Below, piece by piece: positions 39,286-49,459 of a stretch of 64,000 nucleotides of DNA; position 1 is the stretch's first letter, and each line of letters opens with the position of its first letter. The DNA is from Aurantiochytrium sp. KH105. Lineage: Eukaryota; Sar; Bigyra; Thraustochytrida; Thraustochytriidae. The notes beneath the pieces were generated by a model. It had not been told where the DNA came from and searched no databases. It saw only the letters and a program-made list of their open reading frames with translations. Where the stretch lies: NCBI GenBank assembly GCA_003116975.1, contig BGKB01000022.1, positions 62,001 through 126,000 of the forward strand, given 5' to 3'. The translations under genes were made by a program, and so were the position numbers.

Positions 39286-39420
39286 TCTGACAATAAGACC
39301 TTGTTTCTCGCGAAATATTCAACTGAAGAAACGGATATCTGCGCAGTAGGCCTAGGCCGAAAATTTGACAGAGTAATACATTCCTTCATCTTTACTTCAA
39401 GCCTTGTTTTTCCAAAAACA

Positions 39421-39426
39421 AATAAA
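39421..39426 (+). promoter_or_regulatory. Candidate poly(A) signal AATAAA for the RNF32-like gene
   Basis: AATAAA lies 136 bp after the RNF32-like stop and just before the CFAP221 stop on the other strand. Position fits a 3' end, but the motif is common and its use in this lineage is unproven. Confidence 0.35.
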
Positions 39427-39445
39427 CATGAGGGACGATGCGACA

Positions 39446-42400
39446 TCATCGCAAGTCTCGTACACGAAATTTTAGCAAGGGATCGCCGATAGCCTCTTGG
39501 CAGCGTGCTAGGTGGCTCTCGAGACGAGCATACTTTTCTCTCCGAGACGCATCAATCTCAACCTCGAGAAGCTCCTTGTGATAATTCACGTCGGAGACAG
39601 GTAGTTTTGGTTGAGAGTCCCCATATTCTGCAAGGCCCTCGTCATTATCTCGAGCAGAACTCTGTGGAGAGGTGTTTTCGTTCTGAGCAATAGAGCCAAA
39701 AAAGGCTTTCTCAACATTATCGAACTGTGGCACATCTTCAGAGGCACCACGTTTCAGACCCATCGAGATGGCAGACATCTTCGAAACCAGTTCAGCATTC
39801 GACATGCCCTCCTTAAGCTCTTCCTCCTCCTCCTTACTGTGCGCCTCTCGGGCTTTGAGCTCTTCATCATCCTCATCTCCGTCATCGCTCAGCTCGTCTT
39901 CCTCACGAGGACCTTCAAGGAGACTCGCCACCTCACTGTCGATACACCACAGAGACGTCTTCTCTATGCGAAGTGGCGTGCGCAATGGCCGGAAGCGGTC
40001 TGAGATCGTAGGTTCCGAGGAGAGCGCGCGGGCGCCCGAGACGCCCACAACCCACGCCTCCTTTTCGCCGCGCGTTTGTGAGTCTTTGAGCTTGATTGGC
40101 CGTGGTTGCAATTGAAATTCAAGCTCTGCCTCTGATATGATGTCTGTGCTCTCAAAGACGCGCCGCCGTCTAGCTGGGAGCAAAAATTCGAGTCCCGGCG
40201 TGCTCCGAGACTTGCTCCATTCTCTAGGCATTTCGATGGCAAGCGCTTCTTCGGGAAGAACTTTTTCGCGGACATCCCAGCTGGACTCCTCTGGAGCTCC
40301 GCTTCGGAGCTCCATGTCGTCGCAACGCGGTAGATACTGCGTCAAATGCGGGTACACGAATTTTTCGTATCCGCAAAGTTTGTACTCGTCGGGAGCGCGA
40401 AGCTTGAAGAGTCCAAGATCCTGAAAACCTTGTACTGGAGCGGTGGGAACCGATTTTGCATCAAAGACTGTGGAGTCATTGAATTGTGGGAAAGACACGA
40501 GATGCAGCTGTGACCTCTTCTTCAGCGCTGCATTTAAAATCTTGGCCCGCGGCACCACCGGGTCCGTCATAGCGCCTGGCATCTTCTCTTGCAGGGCAGC
40601 TTGCGCGAGCTCGCCGGGAGCGACATGCATCGGCGCATCCTCGGCTTTTGAAGCTTCCGCAGGGGGTAGAATCGCTTGGCTGTCGGAGAGCCTCGCGAGG
40701 CGCGCCTCTGTCCCCAAGGGCTTGAGCTGATTTGCTGGCTTCTTCATAATCTCTCGACGATGCTTCTTCCAGCTAGGCTCCTTTTCTCCGTCGCGATGGC
40801 CTTCACGAGACACGCCTTTGGAGGCTGGTGTGACGGCCAGTTTTGCTCGGATATGATCTTCTTCCACCAGAGCACGGACTGCCTTTCGCGTGCGCGCAGA
40901 TCCAAGTCGCTTCCAAATTGCAGTGAGTCGTCGCTCGGCGCGCTTGCGCACAAGAATCTTCCCCACAACATTCATAAGCCGCACGATGACGGCTTTGCGC
41001 TTGCGCCATTCGTCATTGACGAAAGGGTCAAAAGTTGGCGCTTCAAACGCAGGCTCTGACTGCGCGTCCTTTTGCGTTTCCATGGGCTGCTGTGCTTGCA
41101 CGAGCGCGCTTACACGCGTCGGCGGAATACTTGTCGGCCCAAGGCAGCGTGTCCCAAAGGCGTGGCGTTCCTCTTCTCGTTGGGAGAGTGCGGTCTCTAC
41201 CACGACGCGAGCGCGAGCGTCTTGGATGGCGGCGGTTTCAGACGCTTCAAGACGCACATCGCCAATGCAGACAGCTTGGCTGGCGAACTCCCTTGACCTT
41301 TCCTCATCCTCAATCTCGGAGACGTGCTGAAGGAAGACCATCTCTTTAACTTGCGTCGTTACCGACGTGTCTGAGGCCCGCATGTCTTGGTTTAGAATAC
41401 GTTCGACGGGGTCCATACGGCCCGCACCGCCAAATTTTTGTTGAGCTAGCTCCTTGGCGCGTTTCTCTTGTGCTCGCGCCCTTCGCTGTTTGTTAATTGC
41501 GAGCTTAAGATCTTTGGGCTTGAGCTTATCTTGGTTCTGCGTGAGACAGAAATTTGTCGCCTGGACGCCTTCGAGTCGCTTCGGGAAGCGAATGCCTTCG
41601 ATCACGACCATGTCAGTATCAGCGTCACCAGCCGCCGCTGGCACTGCAAGATCAATGCGGCGGCCTTCTCTTGGACTGTTTTCTGCTCGGGCTTCGTCCT
41701 GATTGCTACTCTCGCGGAATTCCGTCTTGGTACGCCGCAAAGCGTCGCCGCCGGGGTCATGGTGCGCGCTTCTCTTTTGCAGCCCAGGTGCGGCATCGCC
41801 GTAAATGTCAAAGCGAGCTTGCTTGAGAGAGTTGATAAGCTGTGGGCTCGCCTGAGTCCCGTAGCGCGCATCGAGCTCTTCGTGGTAATGCTTTTGATCT
41901 CTCTCGAGTTCCGCGCTGCGGACGAGCCCAGGTCGTGAGCTACCCGTCACGGTGCACACGATTGGCTCAAAGCCAAACTGGTTAATGTTGAGTCGGAAAG
42001 AGTACGAGCTGACCTTGAGATGATGGGGCGTGTATTCCACCGTCAAACGCGTGCTTCCGCCGGCGGGAATTCGGCCGGAAAGAGGGCTGATTCGGAACTC
42101 TGAGCTGGAGGCCAACTCGAGTACCTCAAAATCGAAGTCCATCGGCACCTTGCAAGACAGCTGGAGGTGGCGACGATGGGTTTGCATGAGCTCGCAGGCT
42201 CCAAAGTCCAGCATACGGGGTACATCAACCCGGTTGACCACAGGATAAGCGTGAATGGGAATCTCGACTTGAGCCGAGGAGCTCATTACGACAATCGTGT
42301 CACGGAAATACTTCCATTCTTGAGGACGAAAGCAGATCTTGACCACCTCCGAGAGCCCGGGCCGTAATTTGGCGCGAGGCTTATGACTTGTTTGAAAAGG

Positions 42401-42748
42401 CTCCGTCTCGGTGGACCGAATTCTCACGCGAATGGCCTCATTTGTGTTGTTTGTCACGCGGACTTTGACTACGTGCTCGTCTCCTACTTTGTAGCCACCA
42501 AAGTGGACGACGGATGGGGTTACTGTAAAATCTGCTGGAGGCGCGTCATCGTCTGGGGTACGAAATACGATCTCGCTGCGCTCATCTGCAGCATCGTCGT
42601 TTCCAAGACCGTGCGCGTTTTTATTAGATTTTCTTTGCGCGTCAAGTTTCACGATTCGCACAAAGTCGTCAGGACCTTTCCAGCTCGGTTTGAAGAAACC
42701 TTGATCTTCTTGCTTGCGTGGCGCGGTCTCTTCGCGGTCGTCTTGCAT
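39446..42748 (-). CDS. CFAP221: CFAP221/PCDP1 ciliary central-apparatus protein
   Basis: 1100 residues from the ATG at 42748. Residues ~65-275 form tandem ASH/MSP-like immunoglobulin domains: VVHFGGYKVGDEHVVKVRVT, then IHAYPVVNRVDVPRMLDFGA, LSCKVPMDFDFEVLELAS and INQFGFEPIVCTVTG. This order matches PCDP1/FAP221 of vertebrates and Chlamydomonas. A helical central region (KLAINKQRRARAQEKRAKEL) and a region with PFVNDEWRKRKAVIVRLMNVV follow; the C-terminus is acidic and helical. FAP221 is part of the C1d projection of the axonemal central pair and binds calmodulin to tune dynein activity. It implies a motile 9+2 cilium stage. It is convergent with RNF32 (gap 160 bp) and divergent from the Sfi1-repeat gene. 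Confidence 0.85.
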   Translation of the reverse strand: MQDDREETAPRKQEDQGFFKPSWKGPDDFVRIVKLDAQRKSNKNAHGLGNDDAADERSEIVFRTPDDDAPPADFTVTPSVVHFGGYKVGDEHVVKVRVTNNTNEAIRVRIRSTETEPFQTSHKPRAKLRPGLSEVVKICFRPQEWKYFRDTIVVMSSSAQVEIPIHAYPVVNRVDVPRMLDFGACELMQTHRRHLQLSCKVPMDFDFEVLELASSSEFRISPLSGRIPAGGSTRLTVEYTPHHLKVSSYSFRLNINQFGFEPIVCTVTGSSRPGLVRSAELERDQKHYHEELDARYGTQASPQLINSLKQARFDIYGDAAPGLQKRSAHHDPGGDALRRTKTEFRESSNQDEARAENSPREGRRIDLAVPAAAGDADTDMVVIEGIRFPKRLEGVQATNFCLTQNQDKLKPKDLKLAINKQRRARAQEKRAKELAQQKFGGAGRMDPVERILNQDMRASDTSVTTQVKEMVFLQHVSEIEDEERSREFASQAVCIGDVRLEASETAAIQDARARVVVETALSQREEERHAFGTRCLGPTSIPPTRVSALVQAQQPMETQKDAQSEPAFEAPTFDPFVNDEWRKRKAVIVRLMNVVGKILVRKRAERRLTAIWKRLGSARTRKAVRALVEEDHIRAKLAVTPASKGVSREGHRDGEKEPSWKKHRREIMKKPANQLKPLGTEARLARLSDSQAILPPAEASKAEDAPMHVAPGELAQAALQEKMPGAMTDPVVPRAKILNAALKKRSQLHLVSFPQFNDSTVFDAKSVPTAPVQGFQDLGLFKLRAPDEYKLCGYEKFVYPHLTQYLPRCDDMELRSGAPEESSWDVREKVLPEEALAIEMPREWSKSRSTPGLEFLLPARRRRVFESTDIISEAELEFQLQPRPIKLKDSQTRGEKEAWVVGVSGARALSSEPTISDRFRPLRTPLRIEKTSLWCIDSEVASLLEGPREEDELSDDGDEDDEELKAREAHSKEEEEELKEGMSNAELVSKMSAISMGLKRGASEDVPQFDNVEKAFFGSIAQNENTSPQSSARDNDEGLAEYGDSQPKLPVSDVNYHKELLEVEIDASRREKYARLESHLARCQEAIGDPLLKFRVRDLR

Positions 42749-43531
42749 GTTTGCTCTGGATTGCCCAAGCTGTAAATTTCTTAGCTCGTTTGGCTGCGAA
42801 GCACGCTTGAAGATGGCTCTCTTGCACTAGGTGGTTTTTAGAGCTCCTCTCGGTACTCGCAGACCTAGCCGGGCAGAGAAAAGATGGCCAAACACCCGAG
42901 TTTGATTTTTTCACGAGAAGACGCAGCGTCTCCCTTCGCGAACTGTTGCCGGATATCACAGCGTGTTGCTCGCCGTGCTGCTCGCTCCCACAATCCTCCT
43001 CGGCCGTGCCGCGCCCGAGCTTATGGGCCGTCTTGCCACCAAACGTTCGTCAATCATTCGTTCATTCATGCCCGTCCTCCTCCTCATCATCAACCATCCT
43101 CCTCATACTCGTCATGGTCACCTCGGGACCGTTGCATTGATCCGTTGATTGGAAAAACAAGCCATTCATTTATTTATTTTTTCTCTGTTCTTGGTTACGA
43201 ACCAAACTTGCCGAATGTAGTGATGAGGGAAGAGAGAAAAGAGCAAGAGTCCACGTGCCGCACACATTAAATTATGGCTACTTCGATTCGATCCAACAAC
43301 TCCTTATACTGGTCTCTCTGCAAGGTACATCTATGCAATAAGCCGCTGTCGCTCTCGCTCTCGTAGACGCAAGGTATACAAGTGAACGTGAATGCTGATG
43401 GAGGGGAACGACAAGGAAAAAGAAGGTGTGTACTATAACGAAGAAAAAAGGCCACTGACGGGCGCTCTCAAGTCCTCGAGCGGGGTCTCGCGGCGAACGA
43501 AGGTGAAGCGATATCGATCACGCGAGCGCCA
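42749..43531. promoter_or_regulatory. Divergent region between two ciliary/centrosomal genes
   Basis: 783 bp separate CFAP221 (minus) from the Sfi1-repeat gene (plus). Co-regulation is plausible by orientation. I see only an isolated GTTGCC (42945-42950), half of an RFX X-box, and no full site. CATT-like and CCTCAT repeats occur near 43045-43120. No gene seen. Confidence 0.4.
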
Positions 43532-46500
43532 ATGGAGATCGGTCGGCGAAGGAAGCGCGTCGAGCAGACGCTGCCAGACGCGCCGAGATCCAGCAAGCAG
43601 CTCAGCCAGCGGACTGGGTATGACGGCCCAGCATGGATCGAAAGGCGCAGGTCAGGGTATCGTGGCAAGGCGTGGTTTGACCTCGCGTCGCTGCCGCGTA
43701 GCGTCAAGCAAGAAAAGCCGAGCAGCGTTCGCTTACCGAAAGGCCCGTCTACACTTATAGCCCGAGCTCCTGAACTTGAACCTGTGCCCGATCTTCTGTA
43801 CGTGCTTCGAAGACACACTGCATCGGAATATTCTCCAAGTGCAAAGTCGGCACCCTCCCCACTTCGACCAGACGATCGAGTTGAGTATCGCCAAGATGCC
43901 AACCAAGAAGAGTGTGCCTGCTTTGAGGAAGAGGGAAGGAACCGCGACGAGAGACTGCGCATACTTGCGCAACTCGCTCGCGAGGAAATGGCTGCCGCCG
44001 ACCGTGCAGCTGAGGAGGATCTCGCAAAGCGAATCCGCGAGACTGTGCTTGCGACGGCAGAGGCTCGCCGACTCGAGCTTGGTGTGTACGAACGCCTCAT
44101 TAACAAACTCAATATGGATGCGACGGAGAATATTTCGTCAGCAGAGTATCACCTTCCACGGACACTCAAGCTCATGGACGCAAAGGATGCAAGTGAGCGT
44201 GCGCAAGAATCCGGCGTTCGACGAAACTGGCCCATACTTAAAGTGGAATTCGACCGGCACGGCGGCGTTCTCTCCATCTCGCAGCTACGTGAAACGCTCG
44301 CGCGCTGCGGTCTGACGGCTCCTCATGCCGGCCGTGTGGTGCTCCGCGCAGCAGCCTTACTTCTCCCCGGTGACGACCTTCTTTCGTACGACGAGATGTT
44401 TCAGTATTACTTTCATGATCAAGCAAATGGGTACGAGACTGACTCGGATGCCGAAGCAGAAATTTTGGAAGCGACTCAAGAAGATGTCGCCGAGCCCGTT
44501 CAAGCTGGCTTGACGAAACCTGAAAAACTAGCAACAAGTGACGACGACGACGACGACACTTGCCTTTATGCGCGGCGAATAAAAAGACTTCGGCGCAAAA
44601 TCAAGGCAGCGGTACAGTCCAAAGGAGTTCCTGTCATGTCTATGGGAACCCTCTTACCCTCGCAAAGGAGATCGAGCGCTGCTGACAGCTGTTTTGGTGG
44701 ATCGAGAGAAAAGAGCACATGCTTTGGCGAAGCGGACATTGAAAGCATTTTGGACCTTGTGGGTTATTCGATCAAGTTTCTGAGGCAAATCGACAAAGAG
44801 TGGCTTGCTGGGAAACCGTATCGCAAATCGAGCGTGGTCTTGACGCAAGGCTCGCGCGAGGAGCTTCCGTCGCTTATTCAGCAACCACAGGAGAAGCTCG
44901 TGTTCCACCCCAACTGGCTTCCGGGTCAGACGAGCGCTCGGTCTCTTGGCACGCAAGACTCGCTCGCGGGCGCCGTCGCAGTTGTGAGAATTCGCGCGGT
45001 GAATGCCATGAACGCTCTTGCACGCGGTGCCCTCGTGCGTTCCCGAGCCAGATATATTTACGAGGAGACCATCATCGCCAAAGCCTATCATTTACGAGTG
45101 ATACGTCTTATCCGAAAATGGTTCGCGTGGAATCGCACTTTGCAATTCATGAACAAAAACGTCCGCAAGGTATTTTGCCGGTGGCGCAGTCGTGTGCGTC
45201 GGCTGCACAAGGAGCGAGAGTTTTTCCGACTTACGTTTTGGCCCTTTTATGTCTGGCGCCGATTCGCACGTCAGCAAGCTGTCGCCAAAGACAAGGCACG
45301 GTTCCTCAAACGCGTTTGGAACACTCTCGTGACTTTGCGACACTTCCGAGCGTGGTCGAGGCAGCTTCGGAACTCGAAGCTACTTGCCTCGCAGGCCATG
45401 CTGCAGCTGCTGGGGCGCCAGGGTCGCGAGGCCGAGCGTCACTTTCTTGCGTGGCGACAGCACACAATTCAGGCGACACGTATTCGGAATGCTTGGCAGC
45501 AACGTGGCACCAAGCTTAGGGAGACTGTCCTGCGGGACCGCACACGTCGGTATTGGTGCGTCTGGAAGCTATTTGCTCGCGCGACGCGTCGCTCGCGTCG
45601 AACAATCCTGCGATACTATAACGTTGTGCCTGGCCCATTTGCCAAAAAGCAGCAGTACTATCGCGCTCAATTGCGCCTTTCAGAGCGTGCATACGTATCT
45701 GAGGAGCAAATGCCCGTGCCTCTTTGGCCTTCGCTTTCACTTTTTCTGGGACTTGAAGATGTCGACTTTGTCAAGAAGCGCCCTCTTCTTTGCGCTGCTC
45801 TGGAAAAGTTCCACAGCGAAGTTAAGGAGCGGACAAGACTCGGCCGTATAACGTTGTGTATTGAGCGCAATCGGCTCGGTGGGGATGTCTTTAAGAATTG
45901 GCGCGAGGTCGTGGAGGCTGGACAAAAGGACAGGTTCGCGTGGCATTTCTACATCACTCGTCTCCAACGAATCGCTTTCCGCGCCTGGGATAGCGTCACC
46001 TCGCACAAGGCCCGGCCCAAGCGAGGCCTCAAATCCAGAGGAGATAGATTATTGCAACGGGATGCTCGCGACAGTGTCGATCTTGCTGGTGGCATTGGTG
46101 TCGGTGCAGATGGACAGGACGATGCTGCCAACACAATGAGGCACCGCAAGACTCTCTTTGTGGCAGGAATGACAGTATCAGACGAGAGTGCGGACGCACA
46201 ATCCAGGGTTGATGCGCTCACGCAGCGGCGCGAAAGCTTGCGAAAGCTGCAACGCGAACGCTTCGAAAGGTCAAGTCAATTTTTGGGGGACCCGAATTAT
46301 CGCAAACAGAGCCTGCGAAACGCCACTGCAGCGGCAAGCAAGGTGCGTCGCGAGAGGCTTTCACGGATGGTCAAACTCCAAGAGCACGACGAGCGTCTTC
46401 GGCTTGCCCAAGAAAATCTCGAAATTAGCGAGTCAAGTGCCGCAGAGCTCCTCGAGGAGCGCCGTCTCCAGCTGGAGGAGAAGAAGCGATTGCAAATGGA

Positions 46501-48775
46501 GCACGCTCAACGACTGCGTGCCATGCGCGCCCGCATGATGCACAATGCCTTGTACTCTGTCTTTGAACAGCTTGAGCGTGATCGCATGGACACAGTGATG
46601 CGTACGTGTTTCCGCATGCTGCGTTTCCCTGTAATTGCGCGCAAGTCGTTTGGACTCATGCAGCACAAGCGACTCGAGAACTGGCTTCGCATTTGCGCGC
46701 GCTTCCGCAAGCTCTATCGCTCGATGCCGCGGTACTACCGTTTGCGCCTCAAGCTTGTCACCTTTAACAAGTGGCTTCACTTTCTGGACGCCCGCATTCG
46801 GACGGAAACGCCAGGACTTCGCGAAGAGATCAATTCGCGCCGTCAGCGGCTCACCATGCTCAGCTCTTACTTGCGCGAGCGAGGCGAAGAGATCATTTCG
46901 ATTCCAGAGGATGCAAAGGTGTGGTTTTTGCGCTGGGTGGAATTCGCGCAGCACGCCCATGCGCGGCGTCGCATCGAGCAGTTGCTGCGCGAACGGGCAC
47001 GGCTGGGACTTTTGCAGCGAGTCCTTGCCGGCTGGCGACTAGGCATCAAGACGATGCACAGCGCAAGCTTGCGGCAAGTCCCGGGCTCAGAAGTGTTTGC
47101 GACTGCGCGATGCATCGCTGATCTCGACAAGTGGAAATGCCGCTTCATATCCTTGGAGCGGCGCATGCTCTCTTCGCAATTACGGAGGCGAAACCGCTTC
47201 GTTGCGTCGAGCGTGCGGTACTCTGTGCTTGGACCCGAGCGGCAGATGGCAACCTTGCTCAAACGCGTGTTGGACAAACATATCACCCTCACGCATCGAC
47301 GTCTCGACTTGGAGATGCGCTTGCTTTGTTCGGCCTTTAATGAACGCGGCACTTACACATACTCGGACAAGCGAACGCGGTGTGTGGGCTTGCCGCTTGA
47401 CAAAGCAAGCGGAGCGCGACACTATTCTGATGTGCTTATGGAGACGAGCGTGAATGTGCATGGTGTCATCGTGGCCGTGACCGAGGGTATGGTGGTGGGT
47501 CTCCAATTACGATTTCGCAGCGGGCCCGTTGGGGCCGCTCGTGTGTGGCAAGGGCCAGTGCATGGTTTTACACGGGCGCAGTCCGCAGGGGGTCCTTTGC
47601 CTGGTAAAGCAGGGACAGGGGAGCTGGACATGGACGAAGGAGAGATGCTTTCGAGCGGAGCGGGGGGCAGAGCAGGTGTGGGGGCCAAGCCGTCGGCAGG
47701 TTCAGGTCCGAATGGCAAAGGGCCATCGCATGGATTCGGGCACGCTCAAGGTCTGAAAACATTTGAGTTTCAGATGCAGGATCCGCATGAGCGCATTACA
47801 CAGGTTGAGGGGTTTGCAATGCACAACATGGTCGCAGGCAAACTTCGCTTCCGCACGAGTAACGGGCGGGTGTCGCCCTGGTATGGCTCATGCGAGAATG
47901 GCAAGCGGTTCTCCATTCCCGAGGCGCCCGAAATGACGTCATTTGGAAAGCGGCGCTTCGAGGAGGAATTCATTGTCGGATTCTATGGCGCTTGCACAAA
48001 CAACGCTATCCTCACACTCGGTGTCCTTTTGCGTCAAGTGGAGAAGAAGAACGTCTTTTCTCGATGCTGGCTCGACCGCGTAGACTCGCTCATGGACATG
48101 GACGATGGATCGGGAGAAATGGATGAGGTGAACATCGAGGAGCAGCAGGCCTTTATCGATCAGCTCAAGCTTGCACACCAGCAACAATTCAACTCGGTGC
48201 TTGCAATGCGACGCGCCGACGTCGAGACAGCTCTCGAGCGCTCCGCGCAGCTAGCACGGCGGATGCGATACGGCGCGGTTGTTCCACGCGCACTCACCAA
48301 AGTTCGTGTCATTGCTGGCGTGATGCGCTGGCTCTTTAATGCCTTGTCCAGGAAGCTCGTCAAGTTCGATGCTCGGATGCACCGCGTTGCTATGGTGTCT
48401 ATGCAGGACGGTGCGCTTTCGCGCGGGTACATGATGATCCAGCAGGGAAATACGCGGCTGCGGAACGCCAAGAAGCAGCTCCGACGCCTCGAAGGTCTGG
48501 CGTTTCGTTCTCAACGAGGTTGCCTGGCTTCAAGTACGGCCGCAGCGACGCTCACGGAAGCCGAGATCGGCGAGAAACGCTTTTTGGAGTTGCAAGCCGC
48601 CATGGAGCACCAGCGTCGCGAGCTTGCAGATGCGGAGACTCTAATTATGCAAGGTCGTGCAAGCGTCGATCACGGGCTGCACAACATGCCCAAGCTCGAC
48701 ACGAGTCTGCGGACCTTGGCGTACTATGAGCATCTGGTTCACTTGGCGCAGATTAAGGATCAGATTGGCGCTTGA
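43532..48775 (+). CDS. Giant Sfi1-repeat/IQ protein with EF-hand-like pair and jacalin-like lectin domain
   Basis: 1747 residues from the ATG at 43532, no introns. Residues ~150-200 are helical; ~233-296 look like a degenerate EF-hand pair (FDRHGGVLSISQLRETL and LLPGDDLLSYDEMFQYYF). Residues ~530-1170 carry spaced Trp-centred helical repeats (CRWRSRVRR, YVWRRFARQQA, FRAWSRQL, FLAWRQHT, YWCVWKLFAR, FLRWVEFAQ), the Sfi1 type that binds centrin. At ~1270-1506 is a jacalin-like beta-prism: VNVHGVIVAVTEGMVVGLQL, a Gly-rich insertion, then ERITQVEGF, GKLRFRTSNGR, YGSCENGKRFSI and FIVGFYGAC. The end is coiled coil. Likely a basal-body or centrin-fibre component (inference). The lectin-like domain may bind protein rather than sugar. 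Confidence 0.75.
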   Translation: MEIGRRRKRVEQTLPDAPRSSKQLSQRTGYDGPAWIERRRSGYRGKAWFDLASLPRSVKQEKPSSVRLPKGPSTLIARAPELEPVPDLLYVLRRHTASEYSPSAKSAPSPLRPDDRVEYRQDANQEECACFEEEGRNRDERLRILAQLAREEMAAADRAAEEDLAKRIRETVLATAEARRLELGVYERLINKLNMDATENISSAEYHLPRTLKLMDAKDASERAQESGVRRNWPILKVEFDRHGGVLSISQLRETLARCGLTAPHAGRVVLRAAALLLPGDDLLSYDEMFQYYFHDQANGYETDSDAEAEILEATQEDVAEPVQAGLTKPEKLATSDDDDDDTCLYARRIKRLRRKIKAAVQSKGVPVMSMGTLLPSQRRSSAADSCFGGSREKSTCFGEADIESILDLVGYSIKFLRQIDKEWLAGKPYRKSSVVLTQGSREELPSLIQQPQEKLVFHPNWLPGQTSARSLGTQDSLAGAVAVVRIRAVNAMNALARGALVRSRARYIYEETIIAKAYHLRVIRLIRKWFAWNRTLQFMNKNVRKVFCRWRSRVRRLHKEREFFRLTFWPFYVWRRFARQQAVAKDKARFLKRVWNTLVTLRHFRAWSRQLRNSKLLASQAMLQLLGRQGREAERHFLAWRQHTIQATRIRNAWQQRGTKLRETVLRDRTRRYWCVWKLFARATRRSRRTILRYYNVVPGPFAKKQQYYRAQLRLSERAYVSEEQMPVPLWPSLSLFLGLEDVDFVKKRPLLCAALEKFHSEVKERTRLGRITLCIERNRLGGDVFKNWREVVEAGQKDRFAWHFYITRLQRIAFRAWDSVTSHKARPKRGLKSRGDRLLQRDARDSVDLAGGIGVGADGQDDAANTMRHRKTLFVAGMTVSDESADAQSRVDALTQRRESLRKLQRERFERSSQFLGDPNYRKQSLRNATAAASKVRRERLSRMVKLQEHDERLRLAQENLEISESSAAELLEERRLQLEEKKRLQMEHAQRLRAMRARMMHNALYSVFEQLERDRMDTVMRTCFRMLRFPVIARKSFGLMQHKRLENWLRICARFRKLYRSMPRYYRLRLKLVTFNKWLHFLDARIRTETPGLREEINSRRQRLTMLSSYLRERGEEIISIPEDAKVWFLRWVEFAQHAHARRRIEQLLRERARLGLLQRVLAGWRLGIKTMHSASLRQVPGSEVFATARCIADLDKWKCRFISLERRMLSSQLRRRNRFVASSVRYSVLGPERQMATLLKRVLDKHITLTHRRLDLEMRLLCSAFNERGTYTYSDKRTRCVGLPLDKASGARHYSDVLMETSVNVHGVIVAVTEGMVVGLQLRFRSGPVGAARVWQGPVHGFTRAQSAGGPLPGKAGTGELDMDEGEMLSSGAGGRAGVGAKPSAGSGPNGKGPSHGFGHAQGLKTFEFQMQDPHERITQVEGFAMHNMVAGKLRFRTSNGRVSPWYGSCENGKRFSIPEAPEMTSFGKRRFEEEFIVGFYGACTNNAILTLGVLLRQVEKKNVFSRCWLDRVDSLMDMDDGSGEMDEVNIEEQQAFIDQLKLAHQQQFNSVLAMRRADVETALERSAQLARRMRYGAVVPRALTKVRVIAGVMRWLFNALSRKLVKFDARMHRVAMVSMQDGALSRGYMMIQQGNTRLRNAKKQLRRLEGLAFRSQRGCLASSTAAATLTEAEIGEKRFLELQAAMEHQRRELADAETLIMQGRASVDHGLHNMPKLDTSLRTLAYYEHLVHLAQIKDQIGA

Positions 48776-48922
48776 GGGGTGGGTGGGCGACGAGCTGTCC
48801 AATGCGCGAACTTGGCACGAGACTGACTGTTCAGTCTGTCTGTCCAATGATAATGAATAAGAAAAGGAAACAAGACAAGGAAGCGAGGTTTGCAAATCTA
48901 TCTGTGGCAATATTTCATGGGT
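48776..48922. other. Convergent intergenic region
   Basis: 147 bp between the Sfi1-repeat gene stop and the bL27 stop. No gene seen. Confidence 0.5.
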
Positions 48923-49347
48923 CTAGGTGCGCCGGTAAAGAGGAGGCCACAAAACATCGGCAATGCCGATACTTGCAGGCTCAACACCATGTGGCACGAC
49001 ATGGACAAACTTGCGGAGAACAAACTTGGACCGCGACTGCTTGTGGGGAACGCGAACGTAGGAAAATTGCACAAAGCCTTCCGTGAGCGCGAAGATGGTA
49101 TGGTCCTTGCCGATGCCGACGTTCTTGCCCGGGTGCGTGGGTGTGCCGCGCTGGCGGACGATGATGTTCCCGGGGATGACCTTTTCGCCGCCAAACTTCT
49201 TCACGCCGAGCCTCTTTCCCGCGGACTTGCGGCCGTTCTTGGACGACCCTGCCGCCTTCTTGCTCGCGTGGCGCACGCTCTGGCCCAGCAGGNGGGCCCG
49301 GCCCGGGCCGCGCCCAGGCCGCCCGCGCGGACCGCGCTGCGCAGCAT
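48923..49347 (-). CDS. MRPL27: Mitochondrial ribosomal protein bL27 with apparent frameshift at an ambiguous base
   Basis: The body from 49276 down to 48923 is an excellent bL27: [60 protein letters not shown], ending with a C-terminal extension ([15 protein letters not shown]). bL27 sits at the peptidyl-transferase centre of bacterial-type ribosomes. In its own frame there is no ATG upstream before a stop at 49460-49462. One frame over, an ATG at 49347 opens [18 protein letters not shown], a typical Arg/Ala mitochondrial presequence. The two frames meet at the single N at 49293, so a base is probably miscalled or missing there. Alternatives: an upstream exon, or a real frameshift. Identity of the domain is near certain; the start is not. 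Confidence 0.88.
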
Positions 49348-49420
49348 CCCGCTCTCCGCGACTCGCTCGCCCTCGCGTGCTCGCGGCCCTCGCGCCTCCC
49401 TCGCGGCTTTGCTCGCGCTC

Positions 49421-49453
49421 TGCCGCTGCTGCTGCTGCTGCTGCTGCTGCTGT
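49421..49453. repeat. CTG/CAG trinucleotide run
   Basis: About ten CTG units (with one interruption) on the plus strand, upstream of bL27 on its coding strand as CAG. Confidence 0.9.
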
Positions 49454-49459
49454 GCTGCT

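Noticed and set aside
42945..42950. RFX X-box between CFAP221 and the Sfi1-repeat gene
   Set aside because: Only a half-site GTTGCC is present; no second half at the right spacing.
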